From Alkalibacterium sp046484155 (GTDB lineage Bacteria; Bacillota; Bacilli; Lactobacillales; Carnobacteriaceae_A), in contig NZ_JAWOBT010000113.1 of NCBI RefSeq assembly GCF_046484155.1, forward strand, positions 1 through 5,123: 5,123 bases of DNA, written 5' to 3'. The position numbers were made by a program, and so were the translations under genes. The notes beneath the pieces are model-generated. The model was not told where the DNA came from. It worked only from the letters and a program-made list of their open reading frames with translations, and searched no databases. This document shows, piece by piece, positions 1 through 5,123 of the stretch (position 1 is its first letter; each line of letters begins with the position of its first letter).

Positions 1-131
1 CATCGAGTGAGCACAGACACAATTATAAGCGATCACTGAGTGAGTTTGGGCGTCACAGTAGGAACCAAGTACGTCCTGTAGTGCCTGCTCGTTTAGAAAC
101 GAACCAGGGGTGGCGACTATCGGTGCTCTCG

Positions 132-222
132 AGTGACCAGTCAGTCGTCATGGTCTAGTGACTGGTCACTAGACGGGCTCTATACTTGCCACTGACCAAC
201 GCTTTCCTGTTGACTGGTCACT
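132..222. repeat. Three copies of TGACTGGTCACT, one inverted
   Basis: The motif TGACTGGTCACT is at 158-169 and 211-222 in direct orientation (the identity runs one base further, into A, in both), and its exact reverse complement is at 132-143. The two direct copies start 53 bp apart and are each followed within a few bases by a G-rich GGGC. The inverted copy can pair over 12 bp with either direct copy. The first direct copy also sits inside its own hairpin (153-174), so several of these pairings exclude one another. This could be an RNA conformational choice, an internal duplication within a structured RNA, or protein-binding sites in DNA. Confidence 0.75.
153..174. other. Perfect 10-bp inverted repeat (hairpin)
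   Basis: GTCTAGTGAC at 153-162 is followed by TG and its exact complement at 165-174. As RNA it would fold into a 9-bp stem with a four-base loop CUGG on the plus strand, or CCAG on the minus strand. The pairing is perfect, so it does not show which strand is transcribed. It lies inside the long-range pair 110-114/188-192. Confidence 0.7.
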
Positions 223-236
223 ATTGAGGGCCGTTA

Positions 237-254
237 CTGTTCACCCGTGAGCAG
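237..254. other. Hairpin with plus-strand wobble
   Basis: CTGTTCAC at 237-244 faces GTGAGCAG at 247-254. On the plus strand every position pairs, with one U-G wobble (240 with 251). On the minus strand the same position is a C-A mismatch. This hairpin therefore favours a plus-strand RNA. Confidence 0.5.
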
Positions 255-339
255 CTGAAAAATGAGTGGACACTAGTTGGGCGCACCACTGCCAACCCAC
301 AAAGGCTTGTTCACCGAGTGGCAACCCAAAAAAACCTTA

Positions 340-374
340 TGCCGACTCAAGGCCTTGAAGGCTCCGAGCCGGCA
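340..374. other. Long imperfect hairpin, pairs better as minus-strand RNA
   Basis: Arms 340-355 and 359-374 enclose a three-base loop. Twelve Watson-Crick pairs are common to both strands (340-344, 346-348 and 352-355 with their partners). Of the four remaining positions, three are G-U wobbles and one is a mismatch on the minus strand. On the plus strand three are A-C mismatches and one is a wobble. The helix is thus nearly continuous only as minus-strand RNA, contrary to the hairpin at 237-254. Confidence 0.5.
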
Positions 375-417
375 CTGAACGGTCCTCCGCAGCATAACAT
401 CCGCTCTTTTTAAGGGT

Positions 418-495
418 CATACTCGCCTGGGAGCGAGTATGGTCTCCTACTAAACTTCCAAAGCTTGTGGAAACTGACCTCCCTTGGTCAGTTTC
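418..495. other. Two adjacent strong hairpins
   Basis: The first is a perfect 9-bp stem (CATACTCGC 418-426 with 433-441) around the loop CTGGGA. On the plus strand it can be lengthened by G-U pairs and a G-C pair (414-417 with 442-445). The second is a perfect 10-bp stem (GAAACTGACC 470-479 with 486-495) around TCCCTT. Between them TTCCA (456-460) can pair with TGGAA (468-472), which overlaps the base of the second hairpin and so competes with it. Neither hairpin is followed by a T tract on either strand, so they are not terminators. Confidence 0.6.
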
Positions 496-509
496 ATCTG
501 CCTGAACAC

Positions 510-553
510 AAAAAAGCCGAGTGATCTATGCTGTTACGCATAGATCACTCGAC
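510..553 (-). terminator. Rho-independent terminator of rplY/ctc
   Basis: Read on the minus strand, 553-538 pairs with 531-516 over 16 positions (one of them G-U) around the six-base loop GTAACA, and six U follow (plus-strand A run at 510-515). It lies about 37 bases after the rplY stop codon. On the plus strand the same stem is followed only by TTTCATTACTT, so it could also stop a plus-strand transcript from the left region, but weakly. Confidence 0.93.
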
Positions 554-590
554 TTTCATTACTTATCTTGTTATTAAAGACAGAGAACGA

Positions 591-1214
591 TTATTCTTTT
601 GAATCTTCGTCGTCTTCTTCGCCAATAAGTTCTGGTTCTGGCATTTCATCATCAGCAGATGTTTCTGGTTCTTCTTCGATTTGTGGAGCAGAAACAGATA
701 CCACTGTTAATTCTACGTCAGTTAGTAGTTCAACGTTGTCGGCTACTTCAATATCAGAAACGTGTTTAGTGTCGCCGATTTCCATAGCTGAAACGTCGAT
801 AGTGAAGTCTGAAGGAGCTTCAGCAGGTGCTACGTTCACTTCTAATTCGGAAATAGATTGTGATACGACACCTTCTTCAATTTCTTCTTCGCCAATAACG
901 TAAACTGGGATGGTCATGTTAACTTTTTGACCTTTAGTAAAGGCTAAAAAGTCTACGTGATAAATTTCTGGTTTTAGAGCAGCAGTTGTTTTGTCTTTAA
1001 CGAAGACTTGGTATGTATCTCCGCCAACTTCGATGTCGAATACTCCGTTTGCGCCGACTTCACGCAATGTCATTTCAAACTCTTTTCTGTTTACTAATAC
1101 AGATACAGTGTCTACCTCTTTACCATAGATAGCTGCTGGGATGTTTCCTTCTTCTCTTGCTCTTCTTGAAGCGGATGTTCCTGTTTCAGTACGTTTTGTC
1201 GCTGTTAATTTCAT
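591..1214 (-). CDS. rplY: Ribosomal protein bL25, long CTC-type form
   Basis: This is a 207-residue large-subunit ribosomal protein that binds 5S rRNA; the long form with an extra C-terminal domain is known as Ctc in Bacillus (general stress protein) and TL5 in Thermus. Residues 1-92 form the L25 domain, opening with MKLTATKRTETG and including RRAREEGNIPAAIYG (17-31) and YHVDFLAF (85-92). Residues 93-175 are the CTC domain, with EGVVSQSISELEV (114-126) and IDVSAMEIGDTKHVSDI (139-155). The last 30 residues are a strongly acidic tail with 16 Asp or Glu. I start at the ATG at 1214 and not at the in-frame GTG at 1232, because the GTG codon overlaps the purine-rich ribosome binding site and the family begins with MKL. 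The gene has its own promoter and terminator, so it is probably monocistronic, although readthrough from rpoD is possible. Confidence 0.95.
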   Translation of the reverse strand: MKLTATKRTETGTSASRRAREEGNIPAAIYGKEVDTVSVLVNRKEFEMTLREVGANGVFDIEVGGDTYQVFVKDKTTAALKPEIYHVDFLAFTKGQKVNMTIPVYVIGEEEIEEGVVSQSISELEVNVAPAEAPSDFTIDVSAMEIGDTKHVSDIEVADNVELLTDVELTVVSVSAPQIEEEPETSADDEMPEPELIGEEDDEDSKE

Positions 1215-1220
1215 CTGATT

Positions 1221-1230
1221 TTCACCTTCC
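1221..1230 (-). promoter_or_regulatory. Ribosome binding site that fixes the rplY start
   Basis: GGAAGGTGAA on the minus strand lies six bases before the ATG at 1214. A GTG start at 1232 would place this site inside the coding region and leave no upstream ribosome binding site, so the six extra residues of the longer frame are very probably not translated. Confidence 0.75.
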
Positions 1231-1285
1231 ACGATTTTATTTTAAGTAAATAGCATTTTTCATTAAACTGAACAAGCCAGAAATG

Positions 1286-1314
1286 AGTATACCAAAATTA
1301 TAAACAGATTGCAA
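1286..1314 (-). promoter_or_regulatory. Sigma-A promoter for rplY/ctc
   Basis: On the minus strand, -35 TTGCAA (1309-1314) and -10 TATACT (1286-1291) are separated by exactly 17 bases, with TGG just before the -10 giving an extended -10 (TGn). Transcription would start near 1279 and leave a 5' leader of about 65 bases. The elements fit the housekeeping sigma factor, so a sigma-B type promoter as known for Bacillus ctc is not evident here. Confidence 0.85.
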
Positions 1315-1315
1315 A

Positions 1316-1361
1316 GGAAAGCGACAAGAACTTTTACTTTACACTACATTATTCGCTTTCC
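1316..1361 (-). terminator. Possible weak terminator or stem between rpoD and rplY
   Basis: A 9-bp perfect inverted repeat (GGAAAGCGA 1316-1324, TCGCTTTCC 1353-1361) flanks a 28-base loop. It lies 22 bases past the rpoD stop and touches the -35 box of the rplY promoter. On the minus strand only three U follow the stem and the loop is long, so it is a poor intrinsic terminator. It is still the only candidate end for the dnaG-rpoD transcript. It could instead be a binding site or a processing stem. Confidence 0.3.
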
Positions 1362-1383
1362 CTGCGTATCTGTCAGTGGTTTA

Positions 1384-2517
1384 TTATTCTAAAAAGTCTT
1401 TTAATTGTTTAGAACGACTTGGATGACGCAGTTTCCTTAAGGCTTTTGCTTCGATTTGACGAATACGTTCTCTCGTTACGCCAAAGACTTTGCCCACATC
1501 TTCTAAGGTACGCTGACGCCCGTCATCAAGACCGAATCTTAAACGCAGGACATTTTCTTCACGATCCGTTAACGTGTCCAGCACGTCTTCCAGTTCGTTC
1601 TTAAGCAGTTCATATGCAGCATTGTCTGCAGGACTGGTTGCACCGTCATCTTCGATGAAGTCACCTAAGTGGGAATCGTCTTCTTCGCCGATCGGTGTCT
1701 CCAAAGAAACGGGTTCTTGAGAAATTTTAAGGATATCTCTGACTTTTTCAGTAGGCAAGTCCATTTCAGCACCGATTTCTTCCGGTGTTGGTTCACGGCC
1801 TAAATCCTGTAAGAGCTGACGCTGGATACGGACGAGTTTGTTGATCGTTTCGACCATGTGTACGGGAATACGGATCGTACGGGCTTGGTCAGCAATGGCG
1901 CGGGTGATGGCTTGTCTGATCCACCAGGTCGCATAGGTCGAGAATTTGAACCCTTTTTCGTAGTCAAACTTCTCAACAGCTTTCATGAGTCCCATATTTC
2001 CTTCTTGAATCAAATCTAAAAAGCTCATGCCACGTCCGACATATCTTTTTGCGATCGATACAACAAGTCTTAAGTTGGCTTCAGCTAATTCTTGTTTAGC
2101 TAAAACTTCCCCTGCTTCGATCCGTTTTGCTAGGGCGACTTCCTCGGCTGCGCTTAATAAGTCGACTCGGCCGATTTCTTTCAGATACATACGCACGGGA
2201 TCGTTGATCTTAACGCCCGGAGGAGCAATCATTTCTTCTTTTTTTGCTTTCTCAGCAGCTTTTTCCTGTTTCTTAAGCTGTTTAGTTAACGGATTTCCGT
2301 CTTCATCAACGACTCCGATTCCTTCGTCTTCAAGTTTCTGAACCAAGTCATCCATCTGGTCTTTTTCCAGACCAAAAGGCTCGGCCAATTCATCGGTTAC
2401 CTTCACATAGGAAACGGTCTGTTCCTTGTCTTTCTTCAATTCTTTGATAAAATGAACAACTGCGAGTTCGTATTTTTCTCCGGGCTTTTTTTTGTTTTTC
2501 TTCGTTGTTTTTGCCAT
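1384..2517 (-). CDS. rpoD: Primary RNA polymerase sigma factor SigA (RpoD)
   Basis: This is the 377-residue housekeeping sigma-70 factor, which directs RNA polymerase to -35/-10 promoters. An N-terminal region 1.1-like part (about 1-80) and a Lys/Glu-rich linker (81-96) precede region 1.2 (DPVRMYLKEIGR, 106-117). Region 2 covers about 140-215, with core-binding LDLIQEGNMGLMKAVEKF (167-184) and the -10 recognition and melting helices FSTYATWWIRQAITRAI (192-208). Region 3 starts at RIPVHMVETINK (216-227). Region 4.2, with TLEDVGKVFGVTRERIRQIE (337-356) and RKLRHPSRSKQLKDF, reads the -35 box. Length and organisation match group 1 sigma factors of Bacilli. The gene follows dnaG by 28 bp and is probably co-transcribed with it. 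The ribosome binding site AGGAGG (2529-2534) is strong, with an 11-base gap to the ATG that is slightly long. Confidence 0.98.
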   Translation of the reverse strand: MAKTTKKNKKKPGEKYELAVVHFIKELKKDKEQTVSYVKVTDELAEPFGLEKDQMDDLVQKLEDEGIGVVDEDGNPLTKQLKKQEKAAEKAKKEEMIAPPGVKINDPVRMYLKEIGRVDLLSAAEEVALAKRIEAGEVLAKQELAEANLRLVVSIAKRYVGRGMSFLDLIQEGNMGLMKAVEKFDYEKGFKFSTYATWWIRQAITRAIADQARTIRIPVHMVETINKLVRIQRQLLQDLGREPTPEEIGAEMDLPTEKVRDILKISQEPVSLETPIGEEDDSHLGDFIEDDGATSPADNAAYELLKNELEDVLDTLTDREENVLRLRFGLDDGRQRTLEDVGKVFGVTRERIRQIEAKALRKLRHPSRSKQLKDFLE

Positions 2518-2545
2518 AAAATGACAGACCTCCTGATTAATCTTT

Positions 2546-4411
2546 TTATTTATTTTTTAATTGACGGTATAAGTTGATGATCTCAATACTCAACGACTGC
2601 TGTCTTTGTTTATCCCCACTGCGTTCAGCATCTTTTAGTTCTTCCCGTTTACGGGTGATGCGTTCCTCCAGGGGCTGGCGATTACAGATCAAATTAAGAT
2701 AATCTTCAATTTCTCCGGGCGCGGTCTCTTCCGATAAAGAAAGCCACATGATCTCCGATGCTTTACTTTTCAGTTTGTCATCAGGTAAAAAATCGATAAA
2801 CGATTGAACATTCGGATGATCGTGTGAATGATAAAACTCTTCGTACAGTAAAAACAGGAGCTGATTCGATTCAGTCGAAAAGGCTAAATCGTTATCCTGT
2901 GCTGTCAGTTGCTGCCAGACCTCGTTATTCGTGAACAGGCGATTCAACAAGGCTGTTTCAGCTTTCATGACCGCTGTCTGTTTCGGCTTATTCTGCCGGA
3001 TGATCACCGGTTGCTGGCTCGTTTCATTATCAGGCTGTTTTTCACTTCGTTTTCGCTGCTGTTTGCGCTGTTCTTTCTGATTTTCAACGATGTGACCGTG
3101 CATTTGTTCTTTCAAAGAGTCGGTAGATAAATCAAACGTTTCAGCTATTTGCTTCAAATATAACTCTCTCTCAACTGCAGAAGTCACGCGTGTCAATTCT
3201 TTTAGGATGACATCGATGTATTTCAATCGATCACTTTCGTTTTTTAGATTGATTTCTTTTTTATGATACTTCATCAGAAAACTCATCAAGGTGTCTCGAC
3301 CATGAGCTAAGAATTCTTTGAATGCTTCCGGTCCTTTTTTCTGGATAAAATCATCAGGATCTAAATTTTCCGGAAATGTCGCAATTTCAATCGAAAAATG
3401 GGTTTCATTCGTTATGAAATCGGTCGCTCGTTTTATCGCTTCCAGGCCGGCTGCATCGCCATCGTAAGCAATGACGACGTGATCCGTCACTTTATCTAAC
3501 GTTTGGACTTGCTCTTCTGTCAGGCTGGTCCCCATCGTAGCTAGACCGTTTCTGATACCCGCCTGCCAGGCCGAGATGACATCCATGAACCCTTCAAACA
3601 GGAACACTTCGCCTTCACGACGAATGACCGGTCGTGCTTTGTCATAGTTGAACAGCACCCGCCGCTTATTGAACAGTTCAGTTTCAGGACTGTTCATGTA
3701 TTTAGCCGTGCGGGCCTGACCATCATCGATAAAGGCTCGTCCAGAGAAAGCAACTGTCTGTCCTTTGGCATCTTTGATAGGAAAGAGGATCCGGTTGGTA
3801 AAGCGATCATAAAACGAATCGTCTTCTCTGTCGGAAAATAGACCGGATTTTCTTAAGATATCTTTTTCACTTAAGCCTTCATTTTCAAGATACAATTTTA
3901 ACGTCTCTCTTTGAGGCGGAGAAAAACCGATCTTGAATGTTTCAATGCTCTCTTCGGTCACGCCCCTATCAAGTAAATACTGGTAGGCTTCTTCACCTGC
4001 TTTAGTATTGACGAGGACATGATGATAAAAATGTTCAGTTTTTTCATACATAGCTAGCAGTTTGCCTTTAGTTGAATCGACACTCGGCCGGTTCTGTTTT
4101 GCCTGCTCGAAGATCGTCTGGTCTATAGGGATATCTGCAAGTTCCGCTGTCTTACCTACGGCTTCTACAAATGAAAGACCTTCGATTTCCTGCAGGAAAC
4201 TAAAGACATTTCCGCCTCTTCCGCAGCTGAAACAATGATAAATCTGTTTTTTCTCACTGACTGAAAAGGACGGTGTTTTATCGTCATGAAAAGGACAGGA
4301 AGCAAAGTGATTTTGTCCTGACTTTCTTAACTGAAGATATTGAGAAATAACTTGAACAATATCTGTTTGTTCTCTAATAGAATTGATTGTTTCTTCAGGT
4401 ATTCTGCTCAT
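2546..4411 (-). CDS. dnaG: DNA primase
   Basis: This 621-residue primase synthesises the RNA primers used at the replication fork and works with the replicative helicase. The N-terminal zinc-binding domain shows C39, H42, C60 and C63 (CPFH and CFSC). The RNA polymerase basic region includes YDRFTNRILFPI (201-212). The TOPRIM catalytic core has the glutamate E273 in FEGFMDV and the aspartates D317 and D319 in YDGDAAG, with a further acidic cluster DPDD (351-354). A Gln/Lys/Arg-rich linker (about 443-480) leads to the C-terminal helicase-interacting domain (about 481-621). Length is normal for Bacilli and all catalytic residues are present. The start is set by AAGGGGG (4419-4425) seven bases before the ATG. 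It is the first gene of the dnaG-rpoD operon behind its own promoter. Confidence 0.98.
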   Translation of the reverse strand: MSRIPEETINSIREQTDIVQVISQYLQLRKSGQNHFASCPFHDDKTPSFSVSEKKQIYHCFSCGRGGNVFSFLQEIEGLSFVEAVGKTAELADIPIDQTIFEQAKQNRPSVDSTKGKLLAMYEKTEHFYHHVLVNTKAGEEAYQYLLDRGVTEESIETFKIGFSPPQRETLKLYLENEGLSEKDILRKSGLFSDREDDSFYDRFTNRILFPIKDAKGQTVAFSGRAFIDDGQARTAKYMNSPETELFNKRRVLFNYDKARPVIRREGEVFLFEGFMDVISAWQAGIRNGLATMGTSLTEEQVQTLDKVTDHVVIAYDGDAAGLEAIKRATDFITNETHFSIEIATFPENLDPDDFIQKKGPEAFKEFLAHGRDTLMSFLMKYHKKEINLKNESDRLKYIDVILKELTRVTSAVERELYLKQIAETFDLSTDSLKEQMHGHIVENQKEQRKQQRKRSEKQPDNETSQQPVIIRQNKPKQTAVMKAETALLNRLFTNNEVWQQLTAQDNDLAFSTESNQLLFLLYEEFYHSHDHPNVQSFIDFLPDDKLKSKASEIMWLSLSEETAPGEIEDYLNLICNRQPLEERITRKREELKDAERSGDKQRQQSLSIEIINLYRQLKNK

Positions 4412-4457
4412 TCTTCATCCCCCTTCTTGACCTATGCATTATAGGCGTTAAAGAAAA

Positions 4458-4495
4458 GGCATACTGACCCTATATTAATCAATCTTCAGTATACC
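4458..4495. repeat. Inverted repeat spanning the dnaG -10 box and transcription start
   Basis: GGCATACTGA (4458-4467) and TCAGTATACC (4486-4495) are inverted repeats of ten bases with one mismatch, separated by 18 bases. The upstream arm, in transcript sense, contains the whole -10 box of the dnaG promoter, and the other arm lies in the early transcribed region. Only part of the dyad would be in the RNA, so a DNA operator is more likely than a leader hairpin. It may also be a chance match driven by the -10 sequence. Confidence 0.4.
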
Positions 4496-4516
4496 GTATT
4501 TCGTTTATTATGTAAA
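4488..4516 (-). promoter_or_regulatory. Sigma-A promoter for dnaG-rpoD
   Basis: On the minus strand, -35 TTTACA (4511-4516) and -10 TATACT (4488-4493) are 17 bases apart; each differs from consensus at one position. Transcription would begin near 4481, giving a leader of about 70 bases before the dnaG ATG. Because rpoD is downstream, this promoter would place sigma-A under its own control. Confidence 0.85.
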
Positions 4517-4538
4517 TAATTCGCCTTGGATTACTTAC

Positions 4539-4582
4539 AAAAAATTTGAACCTGCTGGGGTATACCCTACAGGTTCAAATTT
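4539..4582 (-). terminator. Rho-independent terminator after the NiaX-like gene
   Basis: AAATTTGAACCTG (4542-4554) pairs perfectly with 4570-4582 over 13 bp. The intervening bases hold a small GGGTATACCC palindrome that can extend the stem. On the minus strand the stem runs into a U run (plus-strand A run 4539-4544). It begins 18 bases after the stop codon at 4601. A run of eight T at 4588-4595 follows the stem on the plus strand at a distance of five bases, so the element could also block antisense transcription. Confidence 0.92.
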
Positions 4583-4600
4583 CACCGTTTTTTTTAATGA

Positions 4601-5123
4601 TCAGGCTGTCACTTTTTTTGCAATGCGGTTCATTTGTTTACCCAGACTCTTCCACATGACTTGAGCGATGAAAAAGTCGACCATGCTATGCACGACGGTC
4701 CCTACACCAACGAGCAGGAAGATCGCATAGAAAAAGCCGTCCTGATAATCACCGCCTGAGACTAATCCGAAGAAAAATAAAGAAACAACGGCGACTTCAG
4801 CTAAAGCATGCACGATCCCCAGCCAAAATGAGAAAATATAGCTCTTCACAGGTGAAGAAAGGATATCTTCTCTCCTATTGTTTATATAAAGTGCCCCGAC
4901 CAGTGCGAACACGACGTGACTGAGCGCCCGAAGTGTAATGACGATCGGAAAACCGGCAAGCAAAAAACCAACTGCTGAGCCAAGTGATACGAGCACGGCA
5001 ATCTGCGGTGAAAGAAACAACGCGAAAAATATAGGTACATGGCTTGCTAAGGTGAACGAAGCCGGCTCAAGTAACACTTTGATCGGCATGACCATCGGGA
5101 TCATGATTGCGATGGCGGTCAGT
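4601..5123 (-). CDS. Partial integral membrane protein, probable niacin ECF transporter S-component (NiaX-like), 5' end outside the window
   Basis: The frame is open to the right edge. An internal Met at 5104 begins 167 visible residues, but in-frame hydrophobic codons (LTAIAI) continue upstream, so the true start lies beyond the window. The visible part is very hydrophobic, with about five membrane segments (numbering from the Met at 5104): about 20-34, 36-52, 55-73, 88-113 and 124-150. It ends in a short basic tail (KQMNRIAKKV). The stretch FTLASHVPIFFALFLSP (17-33) followed by GFPIVITLRALSHVVFALVGALY (51-73) resembles Lactobacillales proteins annotated as NiaX, the substrate-binding S-component that takes up niacin through the shared ECF module. 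That assignment is from memory of the family, so substrate specificity is uncertain. It could be another ECF S-component or an uncharacterised membrane protein. Confidence 0.65.
   Translation of the reverse strand, partial: LTAIAIMIPMVMPIKVLLEPASFTLASHVPIFFALFLSPQIAVLVSLGSAVGFLLAGFPIVITLRALSHVVFALVGALYINNRREDILSSPVKSYIFSFWLGIVHALAEVAVVSLFFFGLVSGGDYQDGFFYAIFLLVGVGTVVHSMVDFFIAQVMWKSLGKQMNRIAKKVTA

Larger units (their letters stand above)
1..508. ncRNA. Candidate large structured noncoding RNA, strand unresolved, possibly incomplete at the left edge
   Basis: This half-kilobase has no credible gene: the longest ATG-started frames I found reach about 24-27 codons and lack proper ribosome binding sites. 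GC is about 52% by hand count over 1-480, higher than the AT-rich spacers elsewhere in the window. Inverted repeats are dense: 54-63 with 74-83, 87-94 with 97-104, 110-114 with 188-192, 153-162 with 165-174, 237-244 with 247-254, 277-290 with 317-329 (two helices split by an internal loop), 340-355 with 359-374, 418-426 with 433-441, and 470-479 with 486-495. This mix of local hairpins, longer-range helices and high GC in a noncoding stretch is typical of ornate large RNAs. I checked by eye for tmRNA, RNase P, SRP RNA, tRNA and group II domain V signatures and saw none. A ROOL- or GOLLD-like RNA is possible but not shown. A DNA-level palindrome cluster is the alternative. Confidence 0.5.

Noticed and set aside
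1..29. Possible -10 boxes (TATAAG on plus at 24-29, TATAAT on minus at 22-27)
   Set aside because: At 17-base spacing the plus -35 position reads CATCGA and the minus one CCCAAA, both poor. Neither is supported as a promoter.
339..413. Plus-strand ATG frame of 24 codons in the structured region
   Set aside because: No ribosome binding site precedes it (the upstream bases are A- and C-rich), and it runs through the 340-374 hairpin, which explains the sequence better.
337..420. Minus-strand ATG frame of 27 codons, with an internal GTG preceded by GGAGG
   Set aside because: The ATG has no properly spaced ribosome binding site. The GGAGG-GTG pair would give only a 12-residue peptide with no recognisable character, likely chance in GC-rich sequence.
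1..508. CRISPR array, tRNA, tmRNA or RNase P RNA in the left region
   Set aside because: Repeats are too few and irregular for CRISPR. No TpsiC-loop GTTCGANTC with CCA end, no tmRNA tag frame and no conserved RNase P core motif was seen on either strand.
568..903. Serine-rich plus-strand frame of 111 codons
   Set aside because: It is the antisense of the acidic C-terminal half of rplY: GAA/GAT-rich codons read in reverse give serine-rich text. It has no family features.
2546..2620. Possible internal promoter for rpoD at the 3' end of dnaG (TTGAGT, 16 bases, TATACC)
   Set aside because: Both hexamers are poor matches and the element lies in coding sequence. The short 28-bp gap already explains expression by co-transcription with dnaG.
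1419..3130. Plus-strand frames opposite rpoD and dnaG (61, 104 and 73 codons)
   Set aside because: All lie antisense to well-conserved genes, lack ribosome binding sites and resemble no protein family.

Overview
The window is a chromosomal stretch of a low-GC Gram-positive bacterium. The protein sequences (a 377-residue SigA/RpoD, a 621-residue DnaG and a CTC-type L25) look like those of Lactobacillales. I lean towards a Carnobacteriaceae-like genus, but that is an impression from sequence and not a search result.

Layout. All four protein genes lie on the minus strand, so transcription runs from high to low coordinates. At the right edge is a partial gene for a multi-pass membrane protein, probably the S-component of an ECF-type niacin transporter (NiaX-like). 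It ends at 4601 and is followed by a strong terminator (4539-4582). A clear sigma-A promoter (-35 at 4511-4516, -10 at 4488-4493) then starts the classic macromolecular-synthesis pair: dnaG (primase, 2546-4411) and, 28 bp downstream, rpoD (housekeeping sigma factor, 1384-2517). After rpoD there is only a weak stem. Next comes a second near-consensus extended -10 promoter (1286-1314) that drives rplY/ctc (ribosomal protein bL25, 591-1214), which ends at a textbook terminator (510-553).

The left 508 bases are different. They have no credible ORF and a GC content near 52% by hand count. They hold at least eight short inverted repeats, plus a 12-13 bp motif present twice in direct and once in inverted orientation. 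This looks like a large, highly structured noncoding RNA, possibly one of the big ornate classes of Firmicutes such as ROOL or GOLLD, or an undescribed one. It may run off the left edge. Its strand is unresolved: G-U wobble evidence is split between strands, no good promoter is visible on the minus side, and a plus-strand promoter would have to lie outside the window or at its very edge. This region is the main candidate for something new.

Together the annotated genes form a growth-linked housekeeping block: replication priming, transcription initiation and a 5S-rRNA-binding ribosomal protein, next to a vitamin-uptake gene and the unexplained structured region.
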